A stretch of 43,253 nucleotides of DNA from Anaerosolibacter sp. Its GTDB lineage: Bacteria > Bacillota > Clostridia > Peptostreptococcales > Thermotaleaceae. Both the position numbers and the translations under genes were made by a program. The DNA is taken from the NCBI RefSeq assembly GCF_029240175.1, contig NZ_JARBTM010000034.1, forward strand, positions 1 through 43,253, given 5' to 3'. The notes beneath the pieces were generated by a model, which was given only the letters and a program-made list of their open reading frames with translations, was not told where the DNA came from and did no database searches. Shown piece by piece: positions 25,269 through 33,436 of the stretch (positions are counted from its first letter, which is position 1; the number at the start of each line of letters is the position of its first letter).

Positions 25269-26849
25269 TTAATTTTCCGATGCACTATTGCTTGGCGCAG
25301 CAGGCATTTTTATCATATCATAGACTACGCTATTGAAGACAGCAACGATGGCAGGATCAAACTGACTACCAGCCATTTTGTTGATTTCATCAATGGCTTG
25401 TTCTATAGGTAAAGCCAATCGATAGGGACGATGACTGGTCATGGCATCAAAGGCATCAGCGATGGCAATGATCCGAGCACCAATGGGAATAGACTCTCCA
25501 GATAGACCTTGAGGGTATCCGTTTCCATTATACCATTCATGGTGATAGCGAATCATGTATTTGATCTCATGAAAATCCTCAATAATATCTAAAATTCGGT
25601 AACCCTTCTCAGGGTGCTCTCGAACAATCTGAAATTCTTCAGGGGTCAACCTGCCATTCTTATTTAAAATATATTCAGGAATGCCAATTTTCCCTATATC
25701 ATGCATGAGGGCAGCCGTTTCTATATGATCGATATCTTTTAAAGAAAGGGCAGAAGCGATTGCCATGCTGTACTTTGAGACTCTATCAGAATGGCCCATG
25801 GTATAGGGGTCCTTGACTTCAAGGGCAGTACTTAGGGTTTCGATAGTGCGCAGGTAGTTTTCTCTCATTTGGAAGGTCTTCTGGTGGATATTGGTAGAGA
25901 GCTTATTGATACTTTTGGCCAGAATCTGAAGTTCATATGATCCCTGTTCGTCCATTTTTTGTTCATACTTGCCATTGGCAATATTCTCTATAGCATTTAC
26001 CGACTGTTCAAACTGAAAGGTCAGCTTTCGAATCACATGGTAGACAATATAGGAACAAATGATAAGGGATAATATGACGATCAAAGAGATATTTCGAAAC
26101 AATAAATATTTTAAATTCATGAAGTAACTTACATCCATTGTTACGCCATGAAAAGCAATGATCCTCCCTTTGAAGTCACGGACAGGATAATTAAATGATA
26201 TATGTCGATGATCCTTGATTGTATGATGAGGTCCTTGTATTAAATGGGAAGGTTTTAATTGAATGACGGCTTCATCTCCTATATAGTCGACCAAAGGATA
26301 TAATACCTCATCATCTACTGTTCTTCCCAAAACCAAAAACCCCTTGGAACTGAGAGAACCATCATTATTGGTAATTGGGGATATAGTAACTATGTAAAGC
26401 TGTTTATCAAATAGCACAAAACTAGAGGCGGGTTCGCTGGTTCGTCGTGCTGTCTGAAATAAATCAGTAACTGGTAACTGATTACTGAGTGACTCATCAC
26501 CATAGAATTCATGATAGTCATAGCTATCTGAAGTGAGATATACCAGGTCAATGTTAAAAGGAGAATGAAAAAGATATTCTGTAATGTTATCTCGGATCCA
26601 TGGGATATTCTCATTTTCTAAGGCCATGATCAAATCATCCCAATAAGCATATTCGATAGCTTTGTCACTTAGCGTTTGAATGTTTCTCTCAAAGAAAACA
26701 TCCATCGTACGGATGCGGTTATTGACGGTATAATCAAGAGTAGTTGTTTCTGTACGATATAATGGGAGTATAATTCCCATTAATGTGAGCAGGGCAGATA
26801 TAAGAATGCAAAGCAGTGTACCAATCAAATATTTATGGGTCAATCGCAT
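25269..26849 (-). CDS. Membrane HD-GYP phosphodiesterase with CHASE4-like sensor
   Basis: A 526-residue signalling protein. Transmembrane helix 1 (about 8-30) is followed by a roughly 220-residue extracytoplasmic sensor with AYWDDL (about 68-73) and GRTVDDEVL, as in CHASE4 domains. Then come helix 2 (about 251-271), a HAMP-like linker (NIANGKYEQKM) and an HD-GYP domain. The HD-GYP residues are intact: MGHSDRV, MHDIGKIGIPE (H383, D384) and HHEWYNGNGYP (436-446). Family knowledge: it hydrolyses cyclic di-GMP. The ATG at 26849 has GGAGGG 6 nt upstream. An ATG 14 codons earlier lacks a ribosome site. The signal sensed is unknown. Confidence 0.9.
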   Translation of the reverse strand: MRLTHKYLIGTLLCILISALLTLMGIILPLYRTETTTLDYTVNNRIRTMDVFFERNIQTLSDKAIEYAYWDDLIMALENENIPWIRDNITEYLFHSPFNIDLVYLTSDSYDYHEFYGDESLSNQLPVTDLFQTARRTSEPASSFVLFDKQLYIVTISPITNNDGSLSSKGFLVLGRTVDDEVLYPLVDYIGDEAVIQLKPSHLIQGPHHTIKDHRHISFNYPVRDFKGRIIAFHGVTMDVSYFMNLKYLLFRNISLIVILSLIICSYIVYHVIRKLTFQFEQSVNAIENIANGKYEQKMDEQGSYELQILAKSINKLSTNIHQKTFQMRENYLRTIETLSTALEVKDPYTMGHSDRVSKYSMAIASALSLKDIDHIETAALMHDIGKIGIPEYILNKNGRLTPEEFQIVREHPEKGYRILDIIEDFHEIKYMIRYHHEWYNGNGYPQGLSGESIPIGARIIAIADAFDAMTSHRPYRLALPIEQAIDEINKMAGSQFDPAIVAVFNSVVYDMIKMPAAPSNSASEN

Positions 26850-26906
26850 ATAGTGCCCTCCAATATACCTAGGATTGTCGAAAAAAGTCAATGATAACTG
26901 TTACTA

Positions 26907-26915
26907 ATTATACCA
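26907..26915 (-). promoter_or_regulatory. Extended -10 promoter of the HD-GYP gene
   Basis: On the minus strand TGGTATAAT (26915-26907) is a perfect TGn-TATAAT, about 58 nt before the start codon, with no clear -35. On the plus strand TTGACA occurs at 26969 and 26995 ahead of the CBS-ACT gene, but no good -10 follows either. Confidence 0.45.
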
Positions 26916-27122
26916 TAATTTTCAATATCAGCCTATCTGTTTACATAAATGTTATGAAGATTTTGAAGTTGACACGTGGAATTTGTGAAATTATTTGACA
27001 GACATAGAAGGTTTAAAGTGCTTATCTTGGTGTATATATAGGATTGAAAAGATATTTAGGCACAAAATGAAAAGCATAGAATAAAATAAATGGAAAAAAC
27101 AATCTGGAGAGGGGTATTTTGA

Positions 27123-27752
27123 ATGATTATCAAAAACATCATGCTGAAGAAGGAAAGTCTGTTGGTGTTAGAAAGCAATCAAAAGGTGCAGGAAGCGCTG
27201 GAAAGGATTAAGTCAGAAGGCTATCTTTCTCTGCCTGTGGTTGAAGACCATCGGTTTATAGGATGTATTTCAGTTTACGATATTTATCAAAAGTATTATG
27301 AAAAAGATGATGTTGCAAGAAACACTTTTTTGAATAGTGCCATTTCAGATTATGTAAAAACAGATATCCCAGTACTTCAAGCAAAAGACATTGTAGAGGA
27401 TGCTTCTCTACTGTTCTCAAATAAAAACATTCCCTTCATCCCTGTGGTAGACGATAAAGACGTATTTTTAGGAATTGTAACCCAAAAGGCCATATTTAGC
27501 GCCTTTACCAGATTGCTGGGATATGGAAGGGGCACAAGATTGACCATACATACTCCAGATTTTAAAGGAAGAATATCGAAGTTGGCAAAAGCCATTAAGA
27601 ATGCTGAAGGAAATATTATTAGTTTGGCGATCAATGATCCTGATGCAAAAATGGATATTAAGGAGATTATTATACGACTTGAGGCTGATAATCTAGAACG
27701 GATAAAGGAATCTATTGAAAAAAAAGGATTCAAAATTGTCGAGATAGAATAA
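27123..27752 (+). CDS. CBS-domain pair with C-terminal ACT domain (AcuB-like)
   Basis: A 209-residue cytoplasmic protein. Two CBS motifs (about 1-60, with VLESNQKVQEALERIKSEGYLSLPVV; about 70-130, with KDIVEDASLLFSNKNIPFIPVVDD) form a nucleotide-binding module. An ACT-like domain follows (about 138-209, GRISKLAKAIKNAEGNIISL). The layout resembles AcuB-type regulators, whose ligand is an adenine nucleotide. No partner enzyme is fused. A GAGAGGGG ribosome site precedes the ATG. It is transcribed divergently from the HD-GYP gene and followed by a hairpin, so it is probably monocistronic. The target is unknown. Confidence 0.85.
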   Translation: MIIKNIMLKKESLLVLESNQKVQEALERIKSEGYLSLPVVEDHRFIGCISVYDIYQKYYEKDDVARNTFLNSAISDYVKTDIPVLQAKDIVEDASLLFSNKNIPFIPVVDDKDVFLGIVTQKAIFSAFTRLLGYGRGTRLTIHTPDFKGRISKLAKAIKNAEGNIISLAINDPDAKMDIKEIIIRLEADNLERIKESIEKKGFKIVEIE

Positions 27753-27765
27753 CGTATACAATGAA

Positions 27766-27795
27766 GGCCGTCCAATTTGGACGGTCTTGCTTATG
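27766..27795 (+). terminator. Hairpin after the CBS-ACT gene
   Basis: GGCCGTCCAA (27766-27775) pairs with TTGGACGGTC (27777-27786). The tail is only weakly T-rich (TTGCTTATG). Confidence 0.5.
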
Positions 27796-27830
27796 AAAAT
27801 GGGACTTTTATCCTATAGATGAAAGGGCCG

Positions 27831-27859
27831 TTGTTTTACGATGATTATAGTAATATAAT
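27831..27859 (+). promoter_or_regulatory. Sigma-A promoter of the coiled-coil gene
   Basis: TTGTTT (27831-27836), a 17-nt spacer and a perfect TATAAT (27854-27859), 40 nt before the chosen start. Confidence 0.6.
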
Positions 27860-27899
27860 ATTGTCATAAGCGGCGTTAGATATGGGAGGAATATTTTTC

Positions 27900-28496
27900 A
27901 TGGCAAAAGAAATGAACTTAGAAGAAAAAATTATTCGAAGAAATAAGATACCAATTCTCCCTTTTGATCAGGAGTGGAAAGAAAATTTTGAGATGCATCA
28001 AACAAAAAATATGGAGAAAATTTCAAAAGAGATCGTGGAAAAGGTGAACGAAGAAAAGCAAGGGGAGCAGCATATAAAGGGTTATCGAAAGAAGAAGAAG
28101 CTGTTGATGGATAAAATACTAGAATTGTCTAACGAAGCAAACACAACCAACAATGGGCAAGCTTTGATTCAGTTGGAGACTGCTAAAGATGAGATTTTAA
28201 GAATAAATGATTCTTTGGATGAACTACAGTACCAGCAGGAAATCCTACCCAAAGAGATCGAGAAACTAAATTTTCAATTATTGAAAGAGACCATTGCACT
28301 GGCCTATGAGGACATTAAGGCAGGTAGCGAACGATCAAATAAAGTGATGGCAGAGATCATAGAACTTAGAAAACAACTGACCGAAAAGTGGGATGAAAAA
28401 ATTCAACTAGAGAATCGCGTCAATGGGCTGTATTCCTATTTACATAACACCCTTGGCCACGAGGAAACAGACAAATTAGATCGAGCGTTTTTATAG
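27900..28496 (+). CDS. Coiled-coil protein of unknown function
   Basis: A 198-residue, highly charged protein with no signal peptide or membrane helix. From about residue 35 to 175 it is rich in Glu, Lys, Leu and Ile in heptad-like order (for example NRVNGLYSYLHNTL at the end of the helix). The N-terminus has PILPFDQEWKENFE. I do not recognise the family. The ATG at 27900 is chosen because GGGAGGA (27884-27890) is 9 nt upstream. The earlier ATG at 27882 overlaps that site. It has its own promoter and a weak terminator and precedes acpS. A filament, scaffold or partner-binding role is only a guess. Confidence 0.75.
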   Translation: MAKEMNLEEKIIRRNKIPILPFDQEWKENFEMHQTKNMEKISKEIVEKVNEEKQGEQHIKGYRKKKKLLMDKILELSNEANTTNNGQALIQLETAKDEILRINDSLDELQYQQEILPKEIEKLNFQLLKETIALAYEDIKAGSERSNKVMAEIIELRKQLTEKWDEKIQLENRVNGLYSYLHNTLGHEETDKLDRAFL

Positions 28497-28499
28497 TAC

Positions 28500-28525
28500 G
28501 CAGCCAAGGCTGGGTGCTTTTCTTC
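28500..28525 (+). terminator. Weak terminator after the coiled-coil gene
   Basis: GCAGCCAAGGCTGGGTGC (28500-28517) folds imperfectly and is followed by TTTTCTTCTTT. Confidence 0.45.
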
Positions 28526-28627
28526 TTTAATCGCGAAAGGAAGGAATTTTTAAGAAAAAGTAGAACTATAGACAAATTGGACGGTTTATATTTGGGTATA
28601 TATAGGAAGAAGATAAGGAGGGGTTGC

Positions 28628-29005
28628 ATGATCCGGGGAATTGGTATTGATATTATTGAGATCGAAAGAATTGATAGGGCCATAAATAGAAATAATAAAT
28701 TCTTAGATAGAGTTTTTACAGATAAAGAGAGGGCTTACTTTAAAGAAGTAAACTATAGTGTGACCAGTATTGCAGGAAACTTTGCAGCCAAGGAAGCAGC
28801 AGTGAAGGCTATAGGAACAGGCATCCGGGGTTTTAGATGGAGTGATATTGAAATTCAAAGGGATTCTTTAGGAAAGCCGGTGATTCAGCTGCATAATCAA
28901 GCTAGTGAGATGGCCCGCCAGAGAGGGATTGATGAGATTCTCATTACCATATCCCACAGTAGAGACTATGCAGTGGCTCAATCGATCGCCATGGGGCAAG
29001 AATAG
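28628..29005 (+). CDS. acpS: Holo-[acyl-carrier-protein] synthase
   Basis: A 125-residue AcpS that moves phosphopantetheine from CoA to the serine of apo-ACP. Marks are MIRGIGIDIIEIERI (metal-binding Asp in GIDI), FTDKERAYF, and NFAAKEAAVKAIGTG (metal-binding Glu). The size is typical. The ATG at 28628 has AAGGAGGGG (28615-28623) 4 nt upstream. Upstream codons in the same frame have no ribosome site and do not match the family. It leads a run of same-strand genes (acpS, nnr, CBS, gerS-like, alr, ndoAI-ndoA) that largely keeps the order known from Bacillus subtilis. Confidence 0.95.
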   Translation: MIRGIGIDIIEIERIDRAINRNNKFLDRVFTDKERAYFKEVNYSVTSIAGNFAAKEAAVKAIGTGIRGFRWSDIEIQRDSLGKPVIQLHNQASEMARQRGIDEILITISHSRDYAVAQSIAMGQE

Positions 29006-29022
29006 GGTAAGGGGAGAAAACG

Positions 29023-30576
29023 ATGAAAGTTGTGGACGGCATTCAGATGAAAAGGTTAGATCAAAAGGCATTGGAAGAGTACAGGATTCCGGGAATCATC
29101 CTGATGGAACAGGCTGGTATGGCGGTAGCAGACGAGGTTTTGAAGGAAATTCAACGGCAAGAAAATAATAAAGTTATGATTATTTGTGGCCTTGGGAACA
29201 ATGGTGGGGATGGTTTTGTGACAGCAAGGCATCTTTTTCAGCGTGGTATTGCTGTGAAAGTCAGGATCATCGGAGATGTTGCCAGGGTTACTGGGGATAC
29301 AAAAACGAACTATGATATTTTAAGAAAGCTGAAGCTGGATATAAAAATGCTGCTTGACCTTCAGGATATAGAAAAGCTTTCAGAAGAAATGGCCCATTGT
29401 AGTATTATTGTAGACGCCATTTGTGGGACAGGTTTGAACAGAGACATGGGCGGACTTTGGAAGGAGCTCATTCATGTAATTAACCGCAGTGGCAAGTATA
29501 TCTTGTCTGTTGATATTCCATCGGGTGTATCTGCTGGAACAGGAAACATTCTAGGAAATGCCGTCAGGGCAAATAAAACAGTGGTTTTGCAGCTGCCTAA
29601 AGTGGGCAATATTAATTATCCAGGAGCGGAGTATTCCCAAACGATGGTGATAAAGGATATCGGTATCCCTAGGGAAATCATAGAACAGGATAATCTGAAT
29701 ATCAGTTTGATTACTCAAGAGATGATCAAAAGGATACTGCCTAGAAGAAAAAACGATACCCACAAAGGTAATTATGGGAAAGCCTATATTGTAGCAGGTT
29801 CCACTGGAATGACGGGAGCAGCCATGTTAACCTGTGAGGCTGTGCTCAGAAGCGGTGCGGGACTGCTTAAGGTAGCTATACCCCAGAGTTTGAATAGTAT
29901 TATGGAAACAAGACTGATCGAAGCGATCACTGTACCGCTGCCTGAATTAAAAAAGGGTGTCGTGGGGATTAGTGATATTGAAAAAATTATTAAGACCATG
30001 AAGGAAAGCAATGTTATTGCAATTGGTCCGGGAAGCGGGCAGACAAGGGAATTGGAAGAAGTGTTGCGAAATATTTGTGAGGAAGCAACCATTCCAATGG
30101 TATTAGATGCAGATGCTTTAAATTCTTTAGCCCATAGATTAGATATTCTAAATCTGTTGAAAACTACAGCTGTACTGACACCCCATATAGGAGAAATGGC
30201 GAGATTGACCAATCTGCCTATTGAGGAAATTCAAAGAAATAAGATTCAAATTGCTATTGAATTTGCTAAGAAGTGGAAGGTAATTCTTATATTAAAAGGT
30301 GCTAGAACCGTGGTGGCATCTCCCGAAGGAAAGATATTCATCAATACTACTGGAAACCCGGGTATGGCCACTGCTGGCAGTGGAGATGTATTAACAGGTA
30401 TAATAACTGGGTTTCTAGCCCAGGGCCTTCAACCTTTAGACGCAGCCTTAGCAGCCGTTTATATCCATGGTACAGCCGGAGATCGGGCGGCTAATCGCAT
30501 CGGTGAATATGGACTAATGGCAGGAGATATTGTGCTGGAGTTACCCCTTGCAATCAAAGAAATTGTTGGAAAATAG
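29023..30576 (+). CDS. nnr: Bifunctional NAD(P)H-hydrate epimerase / ADP-dependent NAD(P)H-hydrate dehydratase
   Basis: A 517-residue fusion that repairs hydrated NADH and NADPH. The N-terminal YjeF epimerase domain (about 1-215) has MEQAGMAVADEV, GLGNNGGDGFV and VDAICGTGL, and inverts the R-hydrate. The C-terminal ribokinase-like domain (about 230-517) has KGNYGKAYIVAGS, AIGPGSGQ and GMATAGSGDVLTGII, and dehydrates the S-hydrate using ADP. Both halves appear intact. It starts 17 nt after acpS and ends where the ribosome site of the next gene begins, so it is probably in the same operon. Its place between acpS and the gerS-like gene differs from Bacillus subtilis. Confidence 0.95.
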   Translation: MKVVDGIQMKRLDQKALEEYRIPGIILMEQAGMAVADEVLKEIQRQENNKVMIICGLGNNGGDGFVTARHLFQRGIAVKVRIIGDVARVTGDTKTNYDILRKLKLDIKMLLDLQDIEKLSEEMAHCSIIVDAICGTGLNRDMGGLWKELIHVINRSGKYILSVDIPSGVSAGTGNILGNAVRANKTVVLQLPKVGNINYPGAEYSQTMVIKDIGIPREIIEQDNLNISLITQEMIKRILPRRKNDTHKGNYGKAYIVAGSTGMTGAAMLTCEAVLRSGAGLLKVAIPQSLNSIMETRLIEAITVPLPELKKGVVGISDIEKIIKTMKESNVIAIGPGSGQTRELEEVLRNICEEATIPMVLDADALNSLAHRLDILNLLKTTAVLTPHIGEMARLTNLPIEEIQRNKIQIAIEFAKKWKVILILKGARTVVASPEGKIFINTTGNPGMATAGSGDVLTGIITGFLAQGLQPLDAALAAVYIHGTAGDRAANRIGEYGLMAGDIVLELPLAIKEIVGK

Positions 30577-30587
30577 GAGGAATGAAA

Positions 30588-31034
30588 ATGAGAGCGAAGG
30601 AAATAATGAACAGGAATGTAATTACGGTTAACCAAGAAATGACTGTAGATGAGGTGGTAAAAATACTTTTGGAGCATAGGATTAGCGGTGTGCCAGTTTT
30701 GGACGAAGCTGGAAAGGTGACGGGAATCGTATCAGAAACAGATTTAATCTATCGGGAAAAAAATCTACATATCCCAAGCTTTATATCTATACTTCAAGGC
30801 ATCGTTTTTTTAGAGAGTACGAAGGATTTGGAGCATCAGGTTAAAAAAATGGCAGCCTATAAAGTGAAGGATGTCATGACAAAGAATGTCATCACTGTTT
30901 CAGAAGAAACGGATTTGAATCGAATCGTGGATATTATCATCGATCAGAAAGTGAATAGATTACCAGTTGTAGATCGTGAGGGAAAGCTATTAGGAATCAT
31001 TACCCGCTCAGATATTTTAAAGCATATAATTTAA
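30588..31034 (+). CDS. CBS-domain pair protein
   Basis: A 148-residue protein made only of two CBS repeats: about 1-60 (AKEIMNRNVITVNQEMTVDE, HRISGVPVLDEAGKVTGIV) and about 88-148 (VKDVMTKNVITVSEETDLN, KVNRLPVVDREGKLLGII). Such stand-alone pairs usually bind AMP, ATP or S-adenosylmethionine and regulate unknown partners. AGGAGG (30575-30580) overlaps the nnr stop codon and fits the ATG at 30588 with 7 nt spacing, rather than the ATG at 30582. It is probably translated together with nnr. No catalytic residues are visible. Confidence 0.9.
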   Translation: MRAKEIMNRNVITVNQEMTVDEVVKILLEHRISGVPVLDEAGKVTGIVSETDLIYREKNLHIPSFISILQGIVFLESTKDLEHQVKKMAAYKVKDVMTKNVITVSEETDLNRIVDIIIDQKVNRLPVVDREGKLLGIITRSDILKHII

Positions 31035-31040
31035 TTTCTA

Positions 31041-31070
31041 ACGTAAAGATGAATATAGCAATCTTTACGT
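31041..31070 (+). promoter_or_regulatory. 10-bp inverted repeat abutting the gerS-like ribosome site
   Basis: ACGTAAAGAT (31041-31050), a 10-nt loop, ATCTTTACGT (31061-31070), perfect. The 3' arm ends exactly where GGAGGGG (31071-31077) starts. There is no T tail, so it is more likely a translational or protein-binding element than a terminator. Confidence 0.45.
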
Positions 31071-31083
31071 GGAGGGGTTAACG

Positions 31084-31719
31084 TTGAAATGCCTTAAAAT
31101 TGTTTTTGTATTATTTATGGTTGTGATATTATTTGGTTGTGGTCCGAAAACAGATGAAGATTTGTTCTATGATGTGCAAAAAATGATGAGTAGGATTGAC
31201 AGCTATGCCTGTGAGGCTGAAATCACAGTTAAAGGGAATCTTACTCCCGAAACATATATCTTTAAGCAGTGGTTTCGCAAGCCAAATAAGTTTAAGCTAG
31301 AATTGATAGAGCCTGAAAGTCTAAATGGGAAAATAACAATATATGATGGGAGAAAAGCCAGTATTATCCATCCACAGATTAATCAGGTATGGTTTATGGA
31401 GAGCTTTCAGCATTCAGACGAGCAAAACATGTTTCTCGGTTATTTTCTTCAAAACTATTTAGAGTCAGAGGATGTAGAGATTCATCGAGAAGTAAAGGGT
31501 GAAGAGACGTTTTTGGTCGTCGATACAGAAATCCCAGGAAATCATGTTTATTTTCACCGCCAGAGATTATGGGTGAACATAGAGAAAATGGAACCCGAAT
31601 TACTTCAAGTTTTCGATGCGAATGATGGGATGAGAATTGAAGTGCGTTATTTTAATTTTCAATATAACCCTAAATTAGAGGATCATCTATTTACGGTTCC
31701 AGAAAGTTTGGAGAAATAG
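31084..31719 (+). CDS. LolA-like lipoprotein of the YdcC/GerS group
   Basis: A 211-residue lipoprotein: MKCLKIVFVLFMVVILFGC with the lipidated Cys at 19. The mature part resembles LolA-fold carriers (YACEAEITVKGN, FRKPNKFKLELIEP, KITIYDGRKASII). In Clostridioides difficile the spore-germination lipoprotein GerS is encoded next to alr2, and in Bacillus subtilis YdcC precedes alrA. The same adjacency here suggests an orthologue, possibly acting with CwlD in cortex modification. The TTG at 31084 is chosen because GGAGGGG is 6 nt upstream. The GTG at 31069 overlaps that site and would spoil the signal peptide. Function is inferred from synteny and fold. Confidence 0.8.
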   Translation: MKCLKIVFVLFMVVILFGCGPKTDEDLFYDVQKMMSRIDSYACEAEITVKGNLTPETYIFKQWFRKPNKFKLELIEPESLNGKITIYDGRKASIIHPQINQVWFMESFQHSDEQNMFLGYFLQNYLESEDVEIHREVKGEETFLVVDTEIPGNHVYFHRQRLWVNIEKMEPELLQVFDANDGMRIEVRYFNFQYNPKLEDHLFTVPESLEK

Positions 31720-31742
31720 GGACTCCTGGGAATCACACATTA

Positions 31743-31751
31743 TGATAAAAT
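31743..31751 (+). promoter_or_regulatory. Possible extended -10 promoter of alr
   Basis: TGATAAAAT (31743-31751), with no -35 visible, 37 nt before the alr ATG. Related TGATAaAAT boxes precede psd and the exported-protein gene at 34090. Confidence 0.35.
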
Positions 31752-31787
31752 GATAGATCATAGACAAATGAAGAGGGGGCATCAACA

Positions 31788-32972
31788 ATGCTGACACAAG
31801 ATAAGACAAGACCCGTTTGGGCAGAAATTAATTTAGATCATTTAGCCCATAACATACAGGAAGTAAAAAGGAATGTAAACAAAGATGCCTTGGTAACGGC
31901 AGTAATCAAAGCTGATGGTTATGGACATGGTGCCGTGGTAATTGCAGAAACATTATTACAGAATGGTGCTGATCGATTAGCGGTAGCAACCTTGTCGGAG
32001 GCTATTGAATTAAGAAGGGTCTATAAAACTGTACCAATTCTTGTTTTGGGTTATACACCTGAAACAAGTGCGGAAGATGTGCTTCTCAATGATATCATCC
32101 AAACTGTTTATAGCCAAGAGCAGGCGGAGGCCTTCTCTAAGACGGCAGTTGACCTTGACAAAGAGTTAAAAATTCACATTAAGATTGATACAGGAATGAG
32201 TCGGCTAGGCCTTCAGCCAGATATTGCCACGGTGGAAATCATAAAGAAAATTGCTCATATGCCGAAAATTATATTGGAGGGTATATTTACTCACTTTGCT
32301 GTTGCCGATGAGGTGGACAAGAACTTTACCTATGGGCAATATAAAAGATTCAAGGACCTTTGCGACAGCTTGGAGGAACGAGGTATTTCCATACCGATTA
32401 AGCATGTATCCAACAGTGCTGCAATTATCGACCTTCCCGATATGAACCTGGATATGGTGCGGGCTGGTATTATGCTATATGGGTTATATCCTTCTGACGA
32501 AGTGAATACAGAGGAAATCAGGCTAAAACAAGTGATGTCCTTAAAGGCCAAAATTTCCCATGTGAAAGAATTAGAAGCAGGACGAGGCGTCAGCTACGGA
32601 CTGAAATATCTAACCCGGGGAAAAGAAAAAATTGCTACACTACCGATTGGATATGCTGATGGATATACAAGAATGCTATCGGGTAAAGCAGAGGTTCTGG
32701 TAAAAGGTCATAGGGTACCGGTAGTAGGGCGTATCTGTATGGATCAGTGTATGATTGATGTAACTGAGATTGAAGACGTAAAGCGCGGGGATGAGGTTAT
32801 TCTTTTTGGTGGCGAAGGTGATAATTTTATTGCCATTGATGAAGTTGCCAACAAGCTGGGAACGATCAACTATGAAGTTGTATGCATGATGGGTAAAAGA
32901 ATTCCAAGGGTTTATATAAAAAATAATGAGGTTATAAAAATAAAAGATTATGTCCGAGGTGAAAACTTTTAG
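31788..32972 (+). CDS. alr: Alanine racemase
   Basis: A 394-residue fold-type III PLP enzyme making D-alanine for peptidoglycan. The PLP lysine is K41 in AVIKADGYGHGA. The second catalytic base is Y270 in GRGVSYGLKYLT. PIGYADGY and GRICMDQCMIDVT complete the active site. Length and motifs are normal. GAGGGGG precedes the ATG. It follows the gerS-like gene by 68 nt and precedes the EndoAI/EndoA pair, as in Bacillus subtilis. In spore formers a second alanine racemase may limit L-alanine germination, so a spore role is possible. Confidence 0.96.
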   Translation: MLTQDKTRPVWAEINLDHLAHNIQEVKRNVNKDALVTAVIKADGYGHGAVVIAETLLQNGADRLAVATLSEAIELRRVYKTVPILVLGYTPETSAEDVLLNDIIQTVYSQEQAEAFSKTAVDLDKELKIHIKIDTGMSRLGLQPDIATVEIIKKIAHMPKIILEGIFTHFAVADEVDKNFTYGQYKRFKDLCDSLEERGISIPIKHVSNSAAIIDLPDMNLDMVRAGIMLYGLYPSDEVNTEEIRLKQVMSLKAKISHVKELEAGRGVSYGLKYLTRGKEKIATLPIGYADGYTRMLSGKAEVLVKGHRVPVVGRICMDQCMIDVTEIEDVKRGDEVILFGGEGDNFIAIDEVANKLGTINYEVVCMMGKRIPRVYIKNNEVIKIKDYVRGENF

Positions 32973-32997
32973 AAAAGAGTATAAAAAAGTGGTTATA

Positions 32998-33027
32998 TTG
33001 ACACACTTATAGTGAATAGTATATAAT
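32998..33027 (+). promoter_or_regulatory. Strong sigma-A promoter of ndoAI-ndoA
   Basis: Perfect TTGACA (32998-33003), an 18-nt spacer and perfect TATAAT (33022-33027). The leader of about 125 nt to the antitoxin ATG contains repeats and a T8 run but no obvious terminator. Confidence 0.75.
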
Positions 33028-33051
33028 TGAGTATATATTTATATATATACT
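33018..33051. promoter_or_regulatory. Possible EndoAI operator repeats
   Basis: AGTATA at 33018-33023 and 33030-33035 and its inverse TATACT at 33046-33051, overlapping the -10 and start site. Ribbon-helix-helix antitoxins usually bind such short repeats to repress their own operon. The AT-rich context raises the chance of coincidence. Confidence 0.35.
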
Positions 33052-33159
33052 ATTATGGAATACTATGTCGTTTTCTATGAAGCCACAGGAGACTCGGGCA
33101 CCATGGACAATTGAAATTATAGCATTAAAATTTTTTTTAGTATCTTAGGAGGTGCCTGA

Positions 33160-33435
33160 ATGGCGGAGTCCAAGAGAATTATCATTAGTTTGCCTAATAC
33201 TCTGTTAGAAGAGGTTGATCATATCGTTGAAATTGAAAAGCGCAATAGAAGCGAATTTATAAGGGAAGCAATGAAGCTTTATATTAGAGAGAGGCAAAAA
33301 ATTGAAATTCGAGATAGAATGAAAAAGGGCTATCGAGAAATGGGTGCGCTTAACTTAGCTTTGGCAGAGTTTGGATTAGATATGGATATACGCGCGCTAG
33401 AGAGCTACGAAGCGAAGCTGGCGGAGTGTGAGTAG
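33160..33435 (+). CDS. ndoAI: Antitoxin EndoAI, ribbon-helix-helix
   Basis: A 91-residue antitoxin. The N-terminal ribbon-helix-helix (about 4-48: [19 protein letters not shown], then [19 protein letters not shown]) should bind DNA as a dimer. The C-terminal tail would wrap the EndoA toxin. The ATG has AGGAGGTGCC upstream. It ends 1 nt before the toxin GTG, so the two are translated together. Synteny with alr matches Bacillus subtilis. It is probably autoregulated through repeats at the promoter. Confidence 0.92.
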   Translation: MAESKRIIISLPNTLLEEVDHIVEIEKRNRSEFIREAMKLYIRERQKIEIRDRMKKGYREMGALNLALAEFGLDMDIRALESYEAKLAECE

Positions 33436-33436
33436 C

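Noticed and set aside
33055-33114. 19-codon ORF (MEYYVVFYEATGDSGTMDN) in the ndoAI leader
   Set aside because: No ribosome site precedes it and it starts about 20 nt after the expected transcription start. It is most likely chance, though codon use looks reasonable.
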